Of a stretch of 64,000 nucleotides of DNA, positions 33,541 to 42,647 are shown one piece after another. Every line of letters begins with the position of its first letter. Within the stretch, counting starts at the first letter, position 1. The position numbers and the translations under genes were made by a program. Under the pieces are notes generated by a model. The model saw nothing but the letters and a program-made list of their open reading frames with translations, made no database searches and was not told where the DNA came from. The stretch comes from Insolitispirillum peregrinum (GTDB lineage Bacteria > Pseudomonadota > Alphaproteobacteria > Rhodospirillales > Rhodospirillaceae), in assembly GCF_900156605.1 (NCBI RefSeq), contig NZ_FTOA01000010.1, positions 1 to 64,000 on the forward strand, given 5' to 3'.

Positions 33541-35268
33541 TTACTGCACCATGCCATCGTCAAATTCTTCATGCGGCATGTGGTGCTTTTCATGCACCGG
33601 ACGGACCAGCATGTTGGCGATCAGGCCGATCACCAGCAACCCGGCCATGGTGTACATGGTGGTATTGTACAGGCTGGGGGTGGGGTCGATGGTCCCCGCC
33701 GGGGCGATTTCCATCAGTTTGGCGATGGTGACGGTTTTGGCGGCCACCAGCTCGTTCAGGTGATCGACGGTGGCGCCGAACTTGCTCTGGAAGGCGGCGG
33801 GATCAACCTTGGCCGCCAGTGCCTTCAGCTCGGATTGCAGCGAGCGGTCACGCAGTTCGGTAATCGCCAGCGGCCCGAGAACCCCGGCGGTGCTCCAGGC
33901 GGTCAGCAGGCGGCCATGGATGCCACCGACGAACTTGGTGCCAAAGATATCGGCCAGATAGGCCGGGATGGTGGCAAAGCCGCCGCCGTACATGGTGAAG
34001 ATGATCATCGTCACCGCATAGAACATCACCAGCCACATCACGGCGGGGTGGGCGCTGACCTGCTGGGCGGTGAAGGGGATCGAGACGTACAGGATGATCC
34101 CGAGAACAAAGAACACAAAGTAGGTGTTCTTGCGACCGAGGAAATCCGAGGTCGAAGCCCAGAAGAACCGCCCGACCATGTTGAACACGCTGATCATCAG
34201 CACATAGGTGGCAGCAAAGCCGCCGTTGACGATCATCGGCAGGGTCGAGCCGAAGATTTCACTCATCATGGTCTTGGCAACGCCCAGCACGCCGATACCG
34301 GCGGTGACGTTGGTGCACAGCACCAGCCACAGGAAATAGAATTGCGGAGTCTTCAGCGCCTGATCGATATGGACATGGTTGCGGGTGATCATTTTGGAAC
34401 TGGCGCTGCTGGCTGCAGGCGGAGCCCAGCCCGCCGGGGTCCAGCCGGGGCGTGGCACGCGGAACGAAAAGGCGGCGGCAACCATCACGATGAAGTAAAT
34501 CACCCCGAGGGTAAAGAACACCGCCGCCGCCCCGGTGGAGCCGGTGCCGACCACATAGACGCCTTCCGCGCCGGGGATCGGCATCTTGGCGGCATCGGCG
34601 GCGCTGGCCACCACCACTTCCTTCAGGCTGCCGGCGACCTGCGCGAAACGCTTGCCGCCTTCGGTGGTCAGGGCGACGTCACTGGCTTTGCCGAGGTACT
34701 GCGGGGCCTCGAAATAGATCTTCAGCAGCCATTCCTTGAACGGAGCCCCGATCATTGCGCCGCCGCCAAAGCCCATGATTGCCATGCCGGTGGCCATCCC
34801 CCGGCGATCAGGGAACCAGCGGATCAGCGTTGACACCGGCGAGACATAGCCCAGCCCCAGCCCGCAACCGCCCAGCACGCCGTATCCGAGGTATAACAGC
34901 CACAACTGATGATAGGCAATTCCGACGCTGCCGATCACAAAACCACCGCCCCAGCAGCAGGCGGCAACAAAGCCGACCATGCGCGGGCCGACCTTTTCCA
35001 GCCACTTGCCGCCAAAGGCTGCCGACAGGCCGAGAAAGACGATTGCCACTGAGAAAATCCACACCACCGAGGTCAGCGACCAGTCGGCGGAGGAACTGGC
35101 CACCACTCCCAGTTCCTTGGTCAGGGCGGGATTAAAGATGCTCCAGGCATAGACCGAGCCGATGCACAGGTGGATGGCGACCGAGGCCGGAGGAACCAGC
35201 CAGCGGTTATAGCCTTCAGGAGCAACGATCTGCTCCTTTTTGAGACCCTCAATAATGTTCACTGTCAA
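33541..35268 (-). CDS. OFA-family MFS transporter (oxalate/formate antiporter type)
   Basis: A 575-residue inner-membrane protein with about 12 transmembrane helices. Family marks are YNRWLVPPASVAIHLCIGSVYAWSIFNPALTKELG near the N-terminus, GYGVLGGCGLGLGYVSPVSTLIRWFPDRRGMATGMAIMGFGGGAMIGAP, and a second-half MVGRFFWASTSDFLGRKNTYFVFF. A periplasmic loop of about 60 residues follows the sixth helix. OFA proteins exchange oxalate, formate or other monocarboxylates. The gene follows the formate dehydrogenase operon on the same strand after 106 bases, so formate or a related acid is the likely substrate. Confidence 0.87.
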   Translation of the reverse strand: MTVNIIEGLKKEQIVAPEGYNRWLVPPASVAIHLCIGSVYAWSIFNPALTKELGVVASSSADWSLTSVVWIFSVAIVFLGLSAAFGGKWLEKVGPRMVGFVAACCWGGGFVIGSVGIAYHQLWLLYLGYGVLGGCGLGLGYVSPVSTLIRWFPDRRGMATGMAIMGFGGGAMIGAPFKEWLLKIYFEAPQYLGKASDVALTTEGGKRFAQVAGSLKEVVVASAADAAKMPIPGAEGVYVVGTGSTGAAAVFFTLGVIYFIVMVAAAFSFRVPRPGWTPAGWAPPAASSASSKMITRNHVHIDQALKTPQFYFLWLVLCTNVTAGIGVLGVAKTMMSEIFGSTLPMIVNGGFAATYVLMISVFNMVGRFFWASTSDFLGRKNTYFVFFVLGIILYVSIPFTAQQVSAHPAVMWLVMFYAVTMIIFTMYGGGFATIPAYLADIFGTKFVGGIHGRLLTAWSTAGVLGPLAITELRDRSLQSELKALAAKVDPAAFQSKFGATVDHLNELVAAKTVTIAKLMEIAPAGTIDPTPSLYNTTMYTMAGLLVIGLIANMLVRPVHEKHHMPHEEFDDGMVQ

Positions 35269-35328
35269 TGCCTCCCAGATGCTCCCTGCCGCTGCCAGTG
35301 TCTGGTCTTGTCAGACAGGGATGTGTGC

Positions 35329-35344
35329 GGGCGAACAGTCGCCC
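35329..35344 (-). terminator. Hairpin between fdsD and the OFA transporter gene
   Basis: GGGCGA-ACAG-TCGCCC forms a 6-bp stem with a tetraloop, and TGTCTG/CAGACA pairs nearby at about 35309-35327. No U-tract follows on the minus strand, so partial attenuation is as likely as full termination. Confidence 0.35.
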
Positions 35345-35374
35345 GTGCCGTGAAAAGGGTGGGGATGGGCTGTC

Positions 35375-35605
35375 CTATGACCGCGATAGTGAAACGGATT
35401 CGTTCCGTTCGGCCATGGCGGCGACCACCAGCGGATGCAGCCCCTTGCCACCTTGCAGGATGTAATCGCGCAGGTGGCTGCGCATGCGCGGTTCCCAGAA
35501 ACTGGTGATGTGGTTGTGGACTTCCTGTTCGCCCGTCCGGGCGGGATACGAGGCGAAATAGGCGGCGATCTGGTTCGCCATCCGCACCATGTCCTGTTCT
35601 TTCAT
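35375..35605 (-). CDS. fdsD: Formate dehydrogenase delta subunit
   Basis: A 76-residue soluble protein: MVRMANQIAAYFASYP, EVHNHITSFWEPRMRSHLRDYILQGGKGLHPLVVAAM. This is the FdsD family, the small subunit or accessory protein of cytoplasmic NAD-linked molybdenum formate dehydrogenase. Its ATG overlaps the fdhD stop by four bases. It is the last gene of the fdsG-fdsB-fdsA-fdhD-fdsD unit. Confidence 0.9.
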   Translation of the reverse strand: MKEQDMVRMANQIAAYFASYPARTGEQEVHNHITSFWEPRMRSHLRDYILQGGKGLHPLVVAAMAERNESVSLSRS

Positions 35606-36507
35606 GCGCGATCCCCCTGCATGGTCTGCTGAGTATGGTCATCGGGAGGCGTGAACAGCACCACACCGCCCCCCTTGCTGCGGCTGGCGAGCACCATTCC
35701 GGCTGCCCCGGCCAGTTCCAGGGCGAGGGCGGTCGGAGCGGACAGGGTCGCCAGACAGGCAATACCGACGGCGCAGGCTTTCTGCACCAGTTCAAAGCTA
35801 CACCGGCTGGACATCACCACAAAACCATCCTCAAGACTGATGTCCTGCCGGGCACAGGCCCCGATCAGCTTGTCGAGGGCGTTATGGCGGCCGACGTCTT
35901 CGCGGGCGAGCACGATGGTGCCGTCGGCCTGACAAAAGGCTGCCGCATGGACGGAAAAGTTCTGCCGGTTGAGCGGCTGGTGATCGGGCAGGGCGCGCAG
36001 GGCGGCGATGATCGCCTGCGGCGGGATACGGGCAGCGGCGGCCCGGCGGTCGGACGGCAGCAGGTGCGGCGGGCGGATGGCCTGTTCCAGACTTTCCACC
36101 CCGCACAGCCCACAGCCAGAGCGCCCGGCCATGCTGCGGCTGGGGGCGGCGTCGTGGTCGAGGGCCTCGGGTGTCACCGCCATCGCCACCATCACCCCGG
36201 GGGGATGGGGAACCAGATGAATGTCTTCGATGGCCGATGCCGACGTCAACAGTCCTTCGGCGAGTGAAAAGCCGACTGCGAAATCTTCCAGATCGGCCGG
36301 GGTGGCCATCATCACCGCATGCGAAACGCCGTTATAGACCAGCGCCACCGGTGTTTCGTCCGGCACCTGCCAGCTGACCGCTTCCGGCTTGTCGTGTGGG
36401 CGGTGCCCGATCCCGTGCGCTTCCCGTGATCCACCGGGCACGAACGGCGGCAGGTCGTCGTCGTCCAGCAGGTCGGTCAGGGGCAGGGCACACACGGGGT
36501 CGGTCAT
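35602..36507 (-). CDS. fdhD: Formate dehydrogenase accessory sulfurtransferase FdhD
   Basis: A 301-residue protein starting at the ATG at 36507, which has AGAGAG seven bases upstream; the frame is open further upstream but overlaps fdsA. It reads ETPVALVYNGVSHAVMMATPADLEDFAVGFSLAEGL, then RSGCGLCGVESLEQAIRP with the CxxC pair that accepts sulfur from a cysteine desulfurase, then VGRHNALDKLIGACARQ and SRCSFELVQKACAVG. FdhD sulfurates the molybdenum cofactor, which formate dehydrogenase needs for activity. It lies 16 bases after fdsA, as in other fds operons. Confidence 0.93.
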   Translation of the reverse strand: MTDPVCALPLTDLLDDDDLPPFVPGGSREAHGIGHRPHDKPEAVSWQVPDETPVALVYNGVSHAVMMATPADLEDFAVGFSLAEGLLTSASAIEDIHLVPHPPGVMVAMAVTPEALDHDAAPSRSMAGRSGCGLCGVESLEQAIRPPHLLPSDRRAAAARIPPQAIIAALRALPDHQPLNRQNFSVHAAAFCQADGTIVLAREDVGRHNALDKLIGACARQDISLEDGFVVMSSRCSFELVQKACAVGIACLATLSAPTALALELAGAAGMVLASRSKGGGVVLFTPPDDHTQQTMQGDRA

Positions 36508-36523
36508 CGTCAGGCTCTCTCTG

Positions 36524-39388
36524 CTATTCTGCCGCCGGTGGCGCAATCCGCCGGCGTTCACTGTCGGCGTCCTGCTTTTGCACCTGCCAGTCCGACGCCT
36601 GATTTGATCGCGTCACCTGCACGGCGGTTCGTTTGTATTCGGGGCAATTGGTCGCCCAGTCGGAATGGTCGGTGGTGACAACGTTGGCACCGGTCACCGG
36701 GTGGTGGAAGGTGGTGTAGACCACCCCCTGCGGCATGCGGTCAGACAGGCAGGCGCGCAGGGTGGTGGCCCCCATCCGGCTGGCGAGCGATACCATTTCG
36801 CCGTCCTGAATGCCACGCTGTTCCGCATCGTGGGGGTGAATTTCCAGAATGTCTTCCGGGTGCCAGGCAACGTTGTCGGTGCGGCGGGTCTGGGCGCCGA
36901 CGTTGTACTGGCTGAGGATGCGGCCCGTGGTCAGGATCAGCGGGAAGAAGCGCGAGGTGCGTTCGTCACTGGGGACGAATTCGGTGATCATGAACCGGCC
37001 CTTGCCGCGGACAAAGCCACCGATGTGCATCGTTGGGGTGCCATCGGGGGCGGCATCGTTGCACGGCCACTGAACGCTGCCCTTGCGGTCGAGCAGGTCA
37101 AAGGACACCCCGCGGAAGGTCGGGGTGACGCGGGCGATTTCGTCCATGATGTCGGCGGCACTGTCATAGTGCATCGGATAGCCCATGGCGGTGGCCAGCT
37201 CGCAGGTCACTTGCCATTCGGCCTTGCCGGTCTTGCTGGCCATCACCGGGCGAACGCGGTTGATGCGGCGTTCGGCGTTGGTAAAGGTGCCGTCCTTTTC
37301 AAGAAACGAAGTGCCGGGCAGGAACACATGGGCAAAGGCGGCGGTTTCGTTCAGGAACAGGTCCTGCACCACCAGACAGTCGAGGCTTTCCAGCGCGCTG
37401 GTGACATGCTGGGTGTTGGGGTCGGACTGGGCGATGTCTTCGCCCTGCACGTACAGGCCGCGATAGGTTCCGGCGAGGGCGGCGTCAAACATGTTGGGGA
37501 TGCGCAGGCCCGGCTCCGCCGACAGGGCGGTGCCCCATACCACTTCAAACAGGGCGCGGACGGTATCATCCGACACATGGCGATAGCCGGGAAATTCGTG
37601 CGGGAACGACCCCATGTCGCACGAGCCCTGCACGTTGTTCTGACCGCGCAGCGGGTTGATGCCGACGCCTTCGCGGCCAATGTTGCCGGTCAGCATGGCG
37701 AGGTTGGCCATGCCGATCACCATCGTCGAGCCTTGCGAGTGCTCGGTCACCCCCAGCCCGTAATAGATGGCGGCATTGCCACCGGTGGCATACAGGCGGG
37801 CGGCTCCGCGCAGGTCGGCGGCGGGGATGCCGGTCAGGCTTTCGACCGCTTCGGGGGCGTGGCGGGGATCGCGGATGAACTCCAGCCAGTAGGCAAAGTC
37901 GGCTTCGTCGCAGCGTTCGGCGATGAAGGCGCGGTTTTCCAGTCCTTCGCTGACGATCACATGGGCCAGTGCATTGACCAGGGCGACGTTGGCACCGGGT
38001 TGCAGTTGCAGGTGATAATCGGCCTTGATGTGCGGGCTGCGCACCAGATCAATCCGGCGCGGATCGACCACGATCAGCCGCGCCCCGGCACGCAGGCGCT
38101 TTTTCAGCCGCGAGGCAAACACCGGATGGCCATCGGTCGGGTTGGCCCCGATCACCATCACCACATCGGCCTGTTCAACGCTGCGGAAATCCTGCGTCCC
38201 CGCCGAGGTGCCAAAGGTCTTGGACAGGCCATAGCCGGTGGGAGAATGGCAGACGCGGGCACAGGTATCGACGTTGTTGGTACCAAAGGCGGCGCGGATG
38301 GCCTTTTGCACCACATAGACTTCCTCGTTGGTGCAGCGTGACGAGGTGATGCCGCCGATGGCGTCCTTGCCATAGCGTGCCTGAATGGCCTTGAAACGCT
38401 CGGCGGCAAAGCCGATGGCGGTTTCCCAACTGACCGGAGTCCACGGATCACTGATCTTGTCGCGGATCATCGGGGTGGTGATGCGGTCGCTGTGGGTGGC
38501 GTAGCCAAAGGCGAACCGGCCCTTGACGCAGCTATGGCCTTCGTTGGCCCCGCCATCCTTGTAGGGCACCATCCGCACCACCGTTTCGCCCTGCATCTCG
38601 GCCTTGAACGAGCAGCCAACGCCGCAATAGGCGCAGGTGGTGATGACGCTGTGCTCGGGCTGGCCGTGCTCGATGATGCTGTTTTCGCTGAGGGTCGCGG
38701 TGGGGCAGGCCTGCACGCAGGCCCCGCAGGACACGCAATCGCTGTCCATGAACGACTGGGCGGCACCGGGCGAGACCTTGGAGTCAAAGCCCCGGCCCTG
38801 AATGGTCAGGGCAAAGGTGCCCTGAATGTCTTCACAGGCCCGCACACAGCGCGAACAGACGATGCATTTCGACGGGTCAAAGGTGAAATAGGGGTTTGAT
38901 GTGTCCTTTTCCTGCCGCAGATGGTTTTCCCCGTCAAAGCCATAGCGCACATCGCGCAGGCCAACGGTTCCGGCCATCGTTTGCAGCTCGCAATTGCCAT
39001 TGGCCGGGCAGGTCAGGCAGTCGAGCGGATGATCGGAGATATATAGCTCCATCACCCCCTTGCGCAGCTTGGCGAGGCGGGGGTTCTGGGTGCAGACCTG
39101 CATTCCTTCGGCCACCGGGGTGGTGCAGGAGGCCGGAGTCCCCCGCCGTCCCTGGATTTCGACCAGACACAGGCGGCAGGAGCCGAACGGGTTCAGGCTG
39201 TCGGTGGCGCACAGGCGGGGAATGTCGATCCCGGCTTCGGAGGCCGCCCGCATCACCGACGTTCCGGTGGGGACCGTCACCTGCCGCCCGTCAATGGTCA
39301 GGCTGACCGGTGCACCGCCGGGTTTGGCCGGGGTGCCATGGTCGGTTTCACGGATCAGGGCGGGCGTTCCGCAATGGGGGGAAGTCAT
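36524..39388 (-). CDS. fdsA: NAD-dependent formate dehydrogenase alpha (catalytic) subunit
   Basis: A 954-residue molybdopterin enzyme. N-terminal [2Fe-2S] ligands are Cys60, 71, 74 and 88; a His/Cys cluster is His120, Cys124, 127 and 133; two [4Fe-4S] sets are Cys175/178/181/185 and Cys218/221/224/228; a further cluster in the molybdenum domain is Cys252/255/259/287. The molybdenum ligand is Cys380 in TCARVCHSPTGYG, so this is a Cys rather than a selenocysteine enzyme. It oxidises formate to CO2 in the cytoplasm and passes electrons through the clusters to FdsB. All ligands expected of the family are present. It lies 12 bases after fdsB. Confidence 0.95.
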   Translation of the reverse strand: MTSPHCGTPALIRETDHGTPAKPGGAPVSLTIDGRQVTVPTGTSVMRAASEAGIDIPRLCATDSLNPFGSCRLCLVEIQGRRGTPASCTTPVAEGMQVCTQNPRLAKLRKGVMELYISDHPLDCLTCPANGNCELQTMAGTVGLRDVRYGFDGENHLRQEKDTSNPYFTFDPSKCIVCSRCVRACEDIQGTFALTIQGRGFDSKVSPGAAQSFMDSDCVSCGACVQACPTATLSENSIIEHGQPEHSVITTCAYCGVGCSFKAEMQGETVVRMVPYKDGGANEGHSCVKGRFAFGYATHSDRITTPMIRDKISDPWTPVSWETAIGFAAERFKAIQARYGKDAIGGITSSRCTNEEVYVVQKAIRAAFGTNNVDTCARVCHSPTGYGLSKTFGTSAGTQDFRSVEQADVVMVIGANPTDGHPVFASRLKKRLRAGARLIVVDPRRIDLVRSPHIKADYHLQLQPGANVALVNALAHVIVSEGLENRAFIAERCDEADFAYWLEFIRDPRHAPEAVESLTGIPAADLRGAARLYATGGNAAIYYGLGVTEHSQGSTMVIGMANLAMLTGNIGREGVGINPLRGQNNVQGSCDMGSFPHEFPGYRHVSDDTVRALFEVVWGTALSAEPGLRIPNMFDAALAGTYRGLYVQGEDIAQSDPNTQHVTSALESLDCLVVQDLFLNETAAFAHVFLPGTSFLEKDGTFTNAERRINRVRPVMASKTGKAEWQVTCELATAMGYPMHYDSAADIMDEIARVTPTFRGVSFDLLDRKGSVQWPCNDAAPDGTPTMHIGGFVRGKGRFMITEFVPSDERTSRFFPLILTTGRILSQYNVGAQTRRTDNVAWHPEDILEIHPHDAEQRGIQDGEMVSLASRMGATTLRACLSDRMPQGVVYTTFHHPVTGANVVTTDHSDWATNCPEYKRTAVQVTRSNQASDWQVQKQDADSERRRIAPPAAE

Positions 39389-39400
39389 CGGGCGTCCTCC

Positions 39401-40960
39401 TTATTCCGCGGCCTGCGTGTGGGCCGGGCGGTGGAAGTCTTCGGGGAAGTGCTTGATGGCGCTGCGCACCGGCATCGGGGTCATCCCGCCCATGGCGCAC
39501 AGCGAGCCGTCGGTCATCACCTGACACAGGTCATCGAGCAGGGCGAGGTTGGCCTCGCGGTTGTGTCCGGCAATGATCCTGTCGAGGACTTCGACCCCCC
39601 GGGTGCTGCCAATGCGGCAGGGAGTGCATTTGCCACAGCTTTCGGCGGCACAGAACTCCATCGCAAAGCGGGCCATGCGCGCCATGTCCACCCGGTCATC
39701 GAACACCACGATGCCGCCGTGACCAACCATTGCTTCCTGTGCGGCAAAGGCTTCGTAGTCTTTCGGCAGGTGGAACTTGTCTTCGGGTAAATAAGCCCCC
39801 AGCGGCCCGCCGACCTGCACCGCCCGGATCGGTCGCCCGCTGGCCGAGCCACCGCCAAAGCGGTAAATCAGGTCATGCAGGGTGATGCCAAAGGCCTTTT
39901 CGACGATCCCGCCATGCTTGATGTTGCCTGCCAACTGGAACGGCTGGGTCCCGCGCGAGCGGCCAACCCCGAAGTCGCGGTACGCACTGGCTCCGTTGGC
40001 CATGATCACCGGCACCGAGCACAGCGACAGCACGTTGTTGACCACCGTCGGCTTGCCGAACAGCCCTTCGAGTGCGGGCAGCGGCGGTTTGGCCCGCACC
40101 AGCCCGCGTTTGCCCTCCAGACTTTCCAGCATCGAGGTTTCTTCGCCGCAGATGTAGGCCCCGGCACCGATGCGGACCTCCAGATGGAAGCTGTGGGCGG
40201 TGCCATGGATGCCATCGCCCAGCCATTCCTGCTGATAGGCCAGCCGGATCGCTGCGCGCAGGGTGTCGGCGGCGTGCGGATATTCCGAGCGCAGGTAGAC
40301 ATAGCCCTGCCGCGCCCCGACGGCGAGGGCGGCAATGGTCATGCCTTCGATCAGGGTGAACGGGTCGCCCTCGATGATCATCCGGTCGGCAAAGGTGCCG
40401 CTGTCGCCTTCGTCGGCGTTGCAGCAGATGAATTTCTCGTCGGCGTGGGCGTCGTGGACCGTCTTCCACTTGATGCCGGTGGGAAAGCCTGCCCCGCCGC
40501 GTCCGCGCAGGCCGCTGTCGGTGACTTCGGCGCAGATTTCGGCCCCGCTCATGGTCAGGGCGCGTTCCAGCCCGGCAAAGCCGCCATGGGCGCGGTAATC
40601 TTCGACCGACAGCGGATCAATCACCCCGCAGCGGGCAAAGGTCAGCCGTTCCTGATGCTTCAGATACCAGATCTCTTCGGTCAGGCCGTGGCCCAGCGGG
40701 TGGGGCTCGCCGGTCAGGAACCCGGCATCGAACAGTTCGGCGACATCGGCGGCGCTGACCGGGCCATAGGCCACCCGTCCGGCGGGGGTGCTGACCTCGA
40801 CCAGCGGTTCCAGCCACAGCATCCCGCGCGAGCCATTGCGCACCAGATGGAGATCAATCCCGCGCCGCTCGGCTTCGAGGCTGAGGGCGGCGGCCACCTC
40901 GTCGGCACCAACCGACAGGGCGGCAGCATCGCGGGGGATGTAAACGACGGGACGGCTCAT
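39401..40960 (-). CDS. fdsB: Formate dehydrogenase beta subunit (NADH/FMN-binding, NuoF-like)
   Basis: A 519-residue protein. The first 120 residues are a thioredoxin-like domain. The NuoF-like part has the FMN/NADH loop GLRGRGGAGFPTGIKWKTV, CCNADEGDSGTFADRM, GAGAYICGEETSMLESLEGKRGLVR and the C-terminal [4Fe-4S] site ESCGKCTPCRIGSTRG with a downstream Cys. It carries electrons between FdsA and NAD. The ATG overlaps the fdsG stop by four bases. Confidence 0.95.
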   Translation of the reverse strand: MSRPVVYIPRDAAALSVGADEVAAALSLEAERRGIDLHLVRNGSRGMLWLEPLVEVSTPAGRVAYGPVSAADVAELFDAGFLTGEPHPLGHGLTEEIWYLKHQERLTFARCGVIDPLSVEDYRAHGGFAGLERALTMSGAEICAEVTDSGLRGRGGAGFPTGIKWKTVHDAHADEKFICCNADEGDSGTFADRMIIEGDPFTLIEGMTIAALAVGARQGYVYLRSEYPHAADTLRAAIRLAYQQEWLGDGIHGTAHSFHLEVRIGAGAYICGEETSMLESLEGKRGLVRAKPPLPALEGLFGKPTVVNNVLSLCSVPVIMANGASAYRDFGVGRSRGTQPFQLAGNIKHGGIVEKAFGITLHDLIYRFGGGSASGRPIRAVQVGGPLGAYLPEDKFHLPKDYEAFAAQEAMVGHGGIVVFDDRVDMARMARFAMEFCAAESCGKCTPCRIGSTRGVEVLDRIIAGHNREANLALLDDLCQVMTDGSLCAMGGMTPMPVRSAIKHFPEDFHRPAHTQAAE

Positions 40961-41442
40961 TCGGCGGCCTCCTGCACCAGTGGGGCGGTCAGGGCATCAA
41001 AGCGGGCGGGCGAGACGCGGCCATGCAGCGTGTCATCCAGCAACAGCGACGGCGACAGGGCGCAGTTGCCGAGGCAATAGACCGCCTCCAGCGAGAACCG
41101 CCCGTCGGCCGAGGTATGACCAAAGTCAATCCGCAGGTGATCCTGAATGTGGGCAATCAGCGCCTCGGCCCCCATCGACTGGCAGGCTTCGGCGCGGCAG
41201 ACCTTCAGCACATGCTGGCCGGGGCGCTGGCGGCGGAATTCGTGATAGAACGACACCACCCCGTGGATTTCAGCCCGCGACAGGTTCAGCGTTTTCGCCA
41301 GCAGCGGCAGGGCCGCATCGTCGATATAGCCGAACTCTTCCTGCAGGGCGTGCAGCATCGGCAGCAAGGCGCCGCGAAGATGCTGGTGTTCTGCGAGAAT
41401 TGCGCAGGCGCGTTCCTCTGCCCATGGCCGATGCCGTTCCAT
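40957..41442 (-). CDS. fdsG: Formate dehydrogenase gamma subunit (NuoE-like)
   Basis: A 161-residue protein. I start it at the ATG at 41442 because AGAGGG (41450-41455) lies seven bases upstream and homologues begin near the HRPWAEERA segment; the frame is open to 41526. The thioredoxin-like [2Fe-2S] domain has ligands in VCRAEACQSMG and VYCLGNCALSP. It is the first gene of the formate dehydrogenase operon and hands electrons to or from FdsB. Confidence 0.93.
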   Translation of the reverse strand: MERHRPWAEERACAILAEHQHLRGALLPMLHALQEEFGYIDDAALPLLAKTLNLSRAEIHGVVSFYHEFRRQRPGQHVLKVCRAEACQSMGAEALIAHIQDHLRIDFGHTSADGRFSLEAVYCLGNCALSPSLLLDDTLHGRVSPARFDALTAPLVQEAAE

Positions 41443-41532
41443 CCTGTATCCCTCTGCGGTGCCAACCGGTCTCCATAAGGGTAGGATTGGGCAGGGAAAA
41501 GCAGTCGGCAAATTGTATTTTTCCATGCGGCA

Positions 41533-41547
41533 ATAGCAAAAAGCTAT
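41533..41547 (-). promoter_or_regulatory. Candidate LysR-type operator upstream of fdsG
   Basis: ATAGC-AAAAA-GCTAT is a perfect 5-5-5 palindrome that fits the T-N11-A rule for LysR boxes. It lies about 91-105 bases upstream of the fdsG start, between fdsG and the LysR gene, in the usual place for a recognition site. Confidence 0.5.
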
Positions 41548-41650
41548 GACGCCCTGCGGTATGCGGGCGGAATCAGCCGGGTTCTGATAGTTTTTTTAGG
41601 GGGTTCGGTCGCCGCCGGGGTGTGCCGGCGCCCGCCCGAACGGGGGTGGG

Positions 41651-42625
41651 TCACAGCGTGACCGATGGCCGTCCGCGCGGGTTGGGCGGGTCCTGAATGC
41701 CCATTTTGCCCAGTGTTTCGCTGGTAAAACGGGCGATGTGGGCGGTCAGATGTTCTTCGACGGCCACCGTTGCCAGCGCCCGCGCCAATGGAACCGGTGG
41801 TTGACGATTGGCGTAGACCAGTCCGACCACATAGGTCACATCGGGGGCTATCAACGGCAGGGCAATCATCTCCGGGGTCAGCGGCAGCAGGGTCAACAAT
41901 TGTCCCGGCACCACGCTCGACCATGGTCCGGTGCGGACATTGGTGTACAGGGTCATCAGTGAATTGGTCTCGACCTCCGGGCTGATCACCCGGTCGGCCA
42001 TGCGAAAGGCAGACTCGGCGATGCGGCGATTCTGCATGTCGCGGGTCAGCAGGCACAGGCGGTGATTGGCCGCCTCGGCCCATGACAGACAGGTCAGATC
42101 GCGCAGGGCCTCACTGCGGCGGGTCAGCAGGTAATAGCGTTCGGAATACAGCGGCTGCATGCGGACATTGATCAGCGGCTCGTTGTCGAGATAGGTGATG
42201 CCAGCGTCCAGCTCGAACTCGTCCAGCCCGCGCTGGATGTCACGCGAACTTTGCGACAGCAGGGAAATGCGGACGTGGGGAAAGCGGCTGCTGAACGGGG
42301 CGATCAGGTGGCTGACCGCCGGCAGGGCGGTGGGGATCACCCCCAGCCGCAACTCGCCGGGCAGGTCAACGCCATCGCGGCGCAGTTCCTGCCGCAGGGT
42401 TTCCTGTTCCTGCAGGATGCGGCGAGCGGTTTCGATCACCTTCAGCCCTTCGAGGGTGAAGCCGCGAAAGGACTGGCCGCGTTCGACAATCAGCACGCCA
42501 AGCTCGTCTTCCAGCAGGCGGATGGCATTCGACAGCGTCGGCTGCGAGACATGGCATTCGGCGGCGGCACGGCCAAAGTGATGATGGCGGGCGAGAGCCA
42601 ACAGATACTGGTATTTCCTGAACAC
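41651..42625 (-). CDS. LysR-family transcriptional regulator, probably of the fds operon
   Basis: A 324-residue protein starting with GTG at 42625, preceded by GGGAGGGG. The first 65 residues are the winged helix-turn-helix (YLLALARHHHFGRAAAECHVSQPTLSNAIRLLEDELGVLIVERG); the rest is the substrate-binding-like effector domain. LysR regulators adjacent to fds genes (FdsR) respond to formate. It lies directly upstream of fdsG on the same strand and 22 bases after the HEIGH-motif gene. A box matching its likely target lies at 41533-41547. Confidence 0.87.
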   Translation of the reverse strand: MFRKYQYLLALARHHHFGRAAAECHVSQPTLSNAIRLLEDELGVLIVERGQSFRGFTLEGLKVIETARRILQEQETLRQELRRDGVDLPGELRLGVIPTALPAVSHLIAPFSSRFPHVRISLLSQSSRDIQRGLDEFELDAGITYLDNEPLINVRMQPLYSERYYLLTRRSEALRDLTCLSWAEAANHRLCLLTRDMQNRRIAESAFRMADRVISPEVETNSLMTLYTNVRTGPWSSVVPGQLLTLLPLTPEMIALPLIAPDVTYVVGLVYANRQPPVPLARALATVAVEEHLTAHIARFTSETLGKMGIQDPPNPRGRPSVTL

Positions 42626-42647
42626 GGGCCCCTCCCGCAGGTACTGG

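Noticed and set aside
36665-38341. 558-residue plus-strand frame opposite fdsA
   Set aside because: A shadow of the formate dehydrogenase gene, with no motif.
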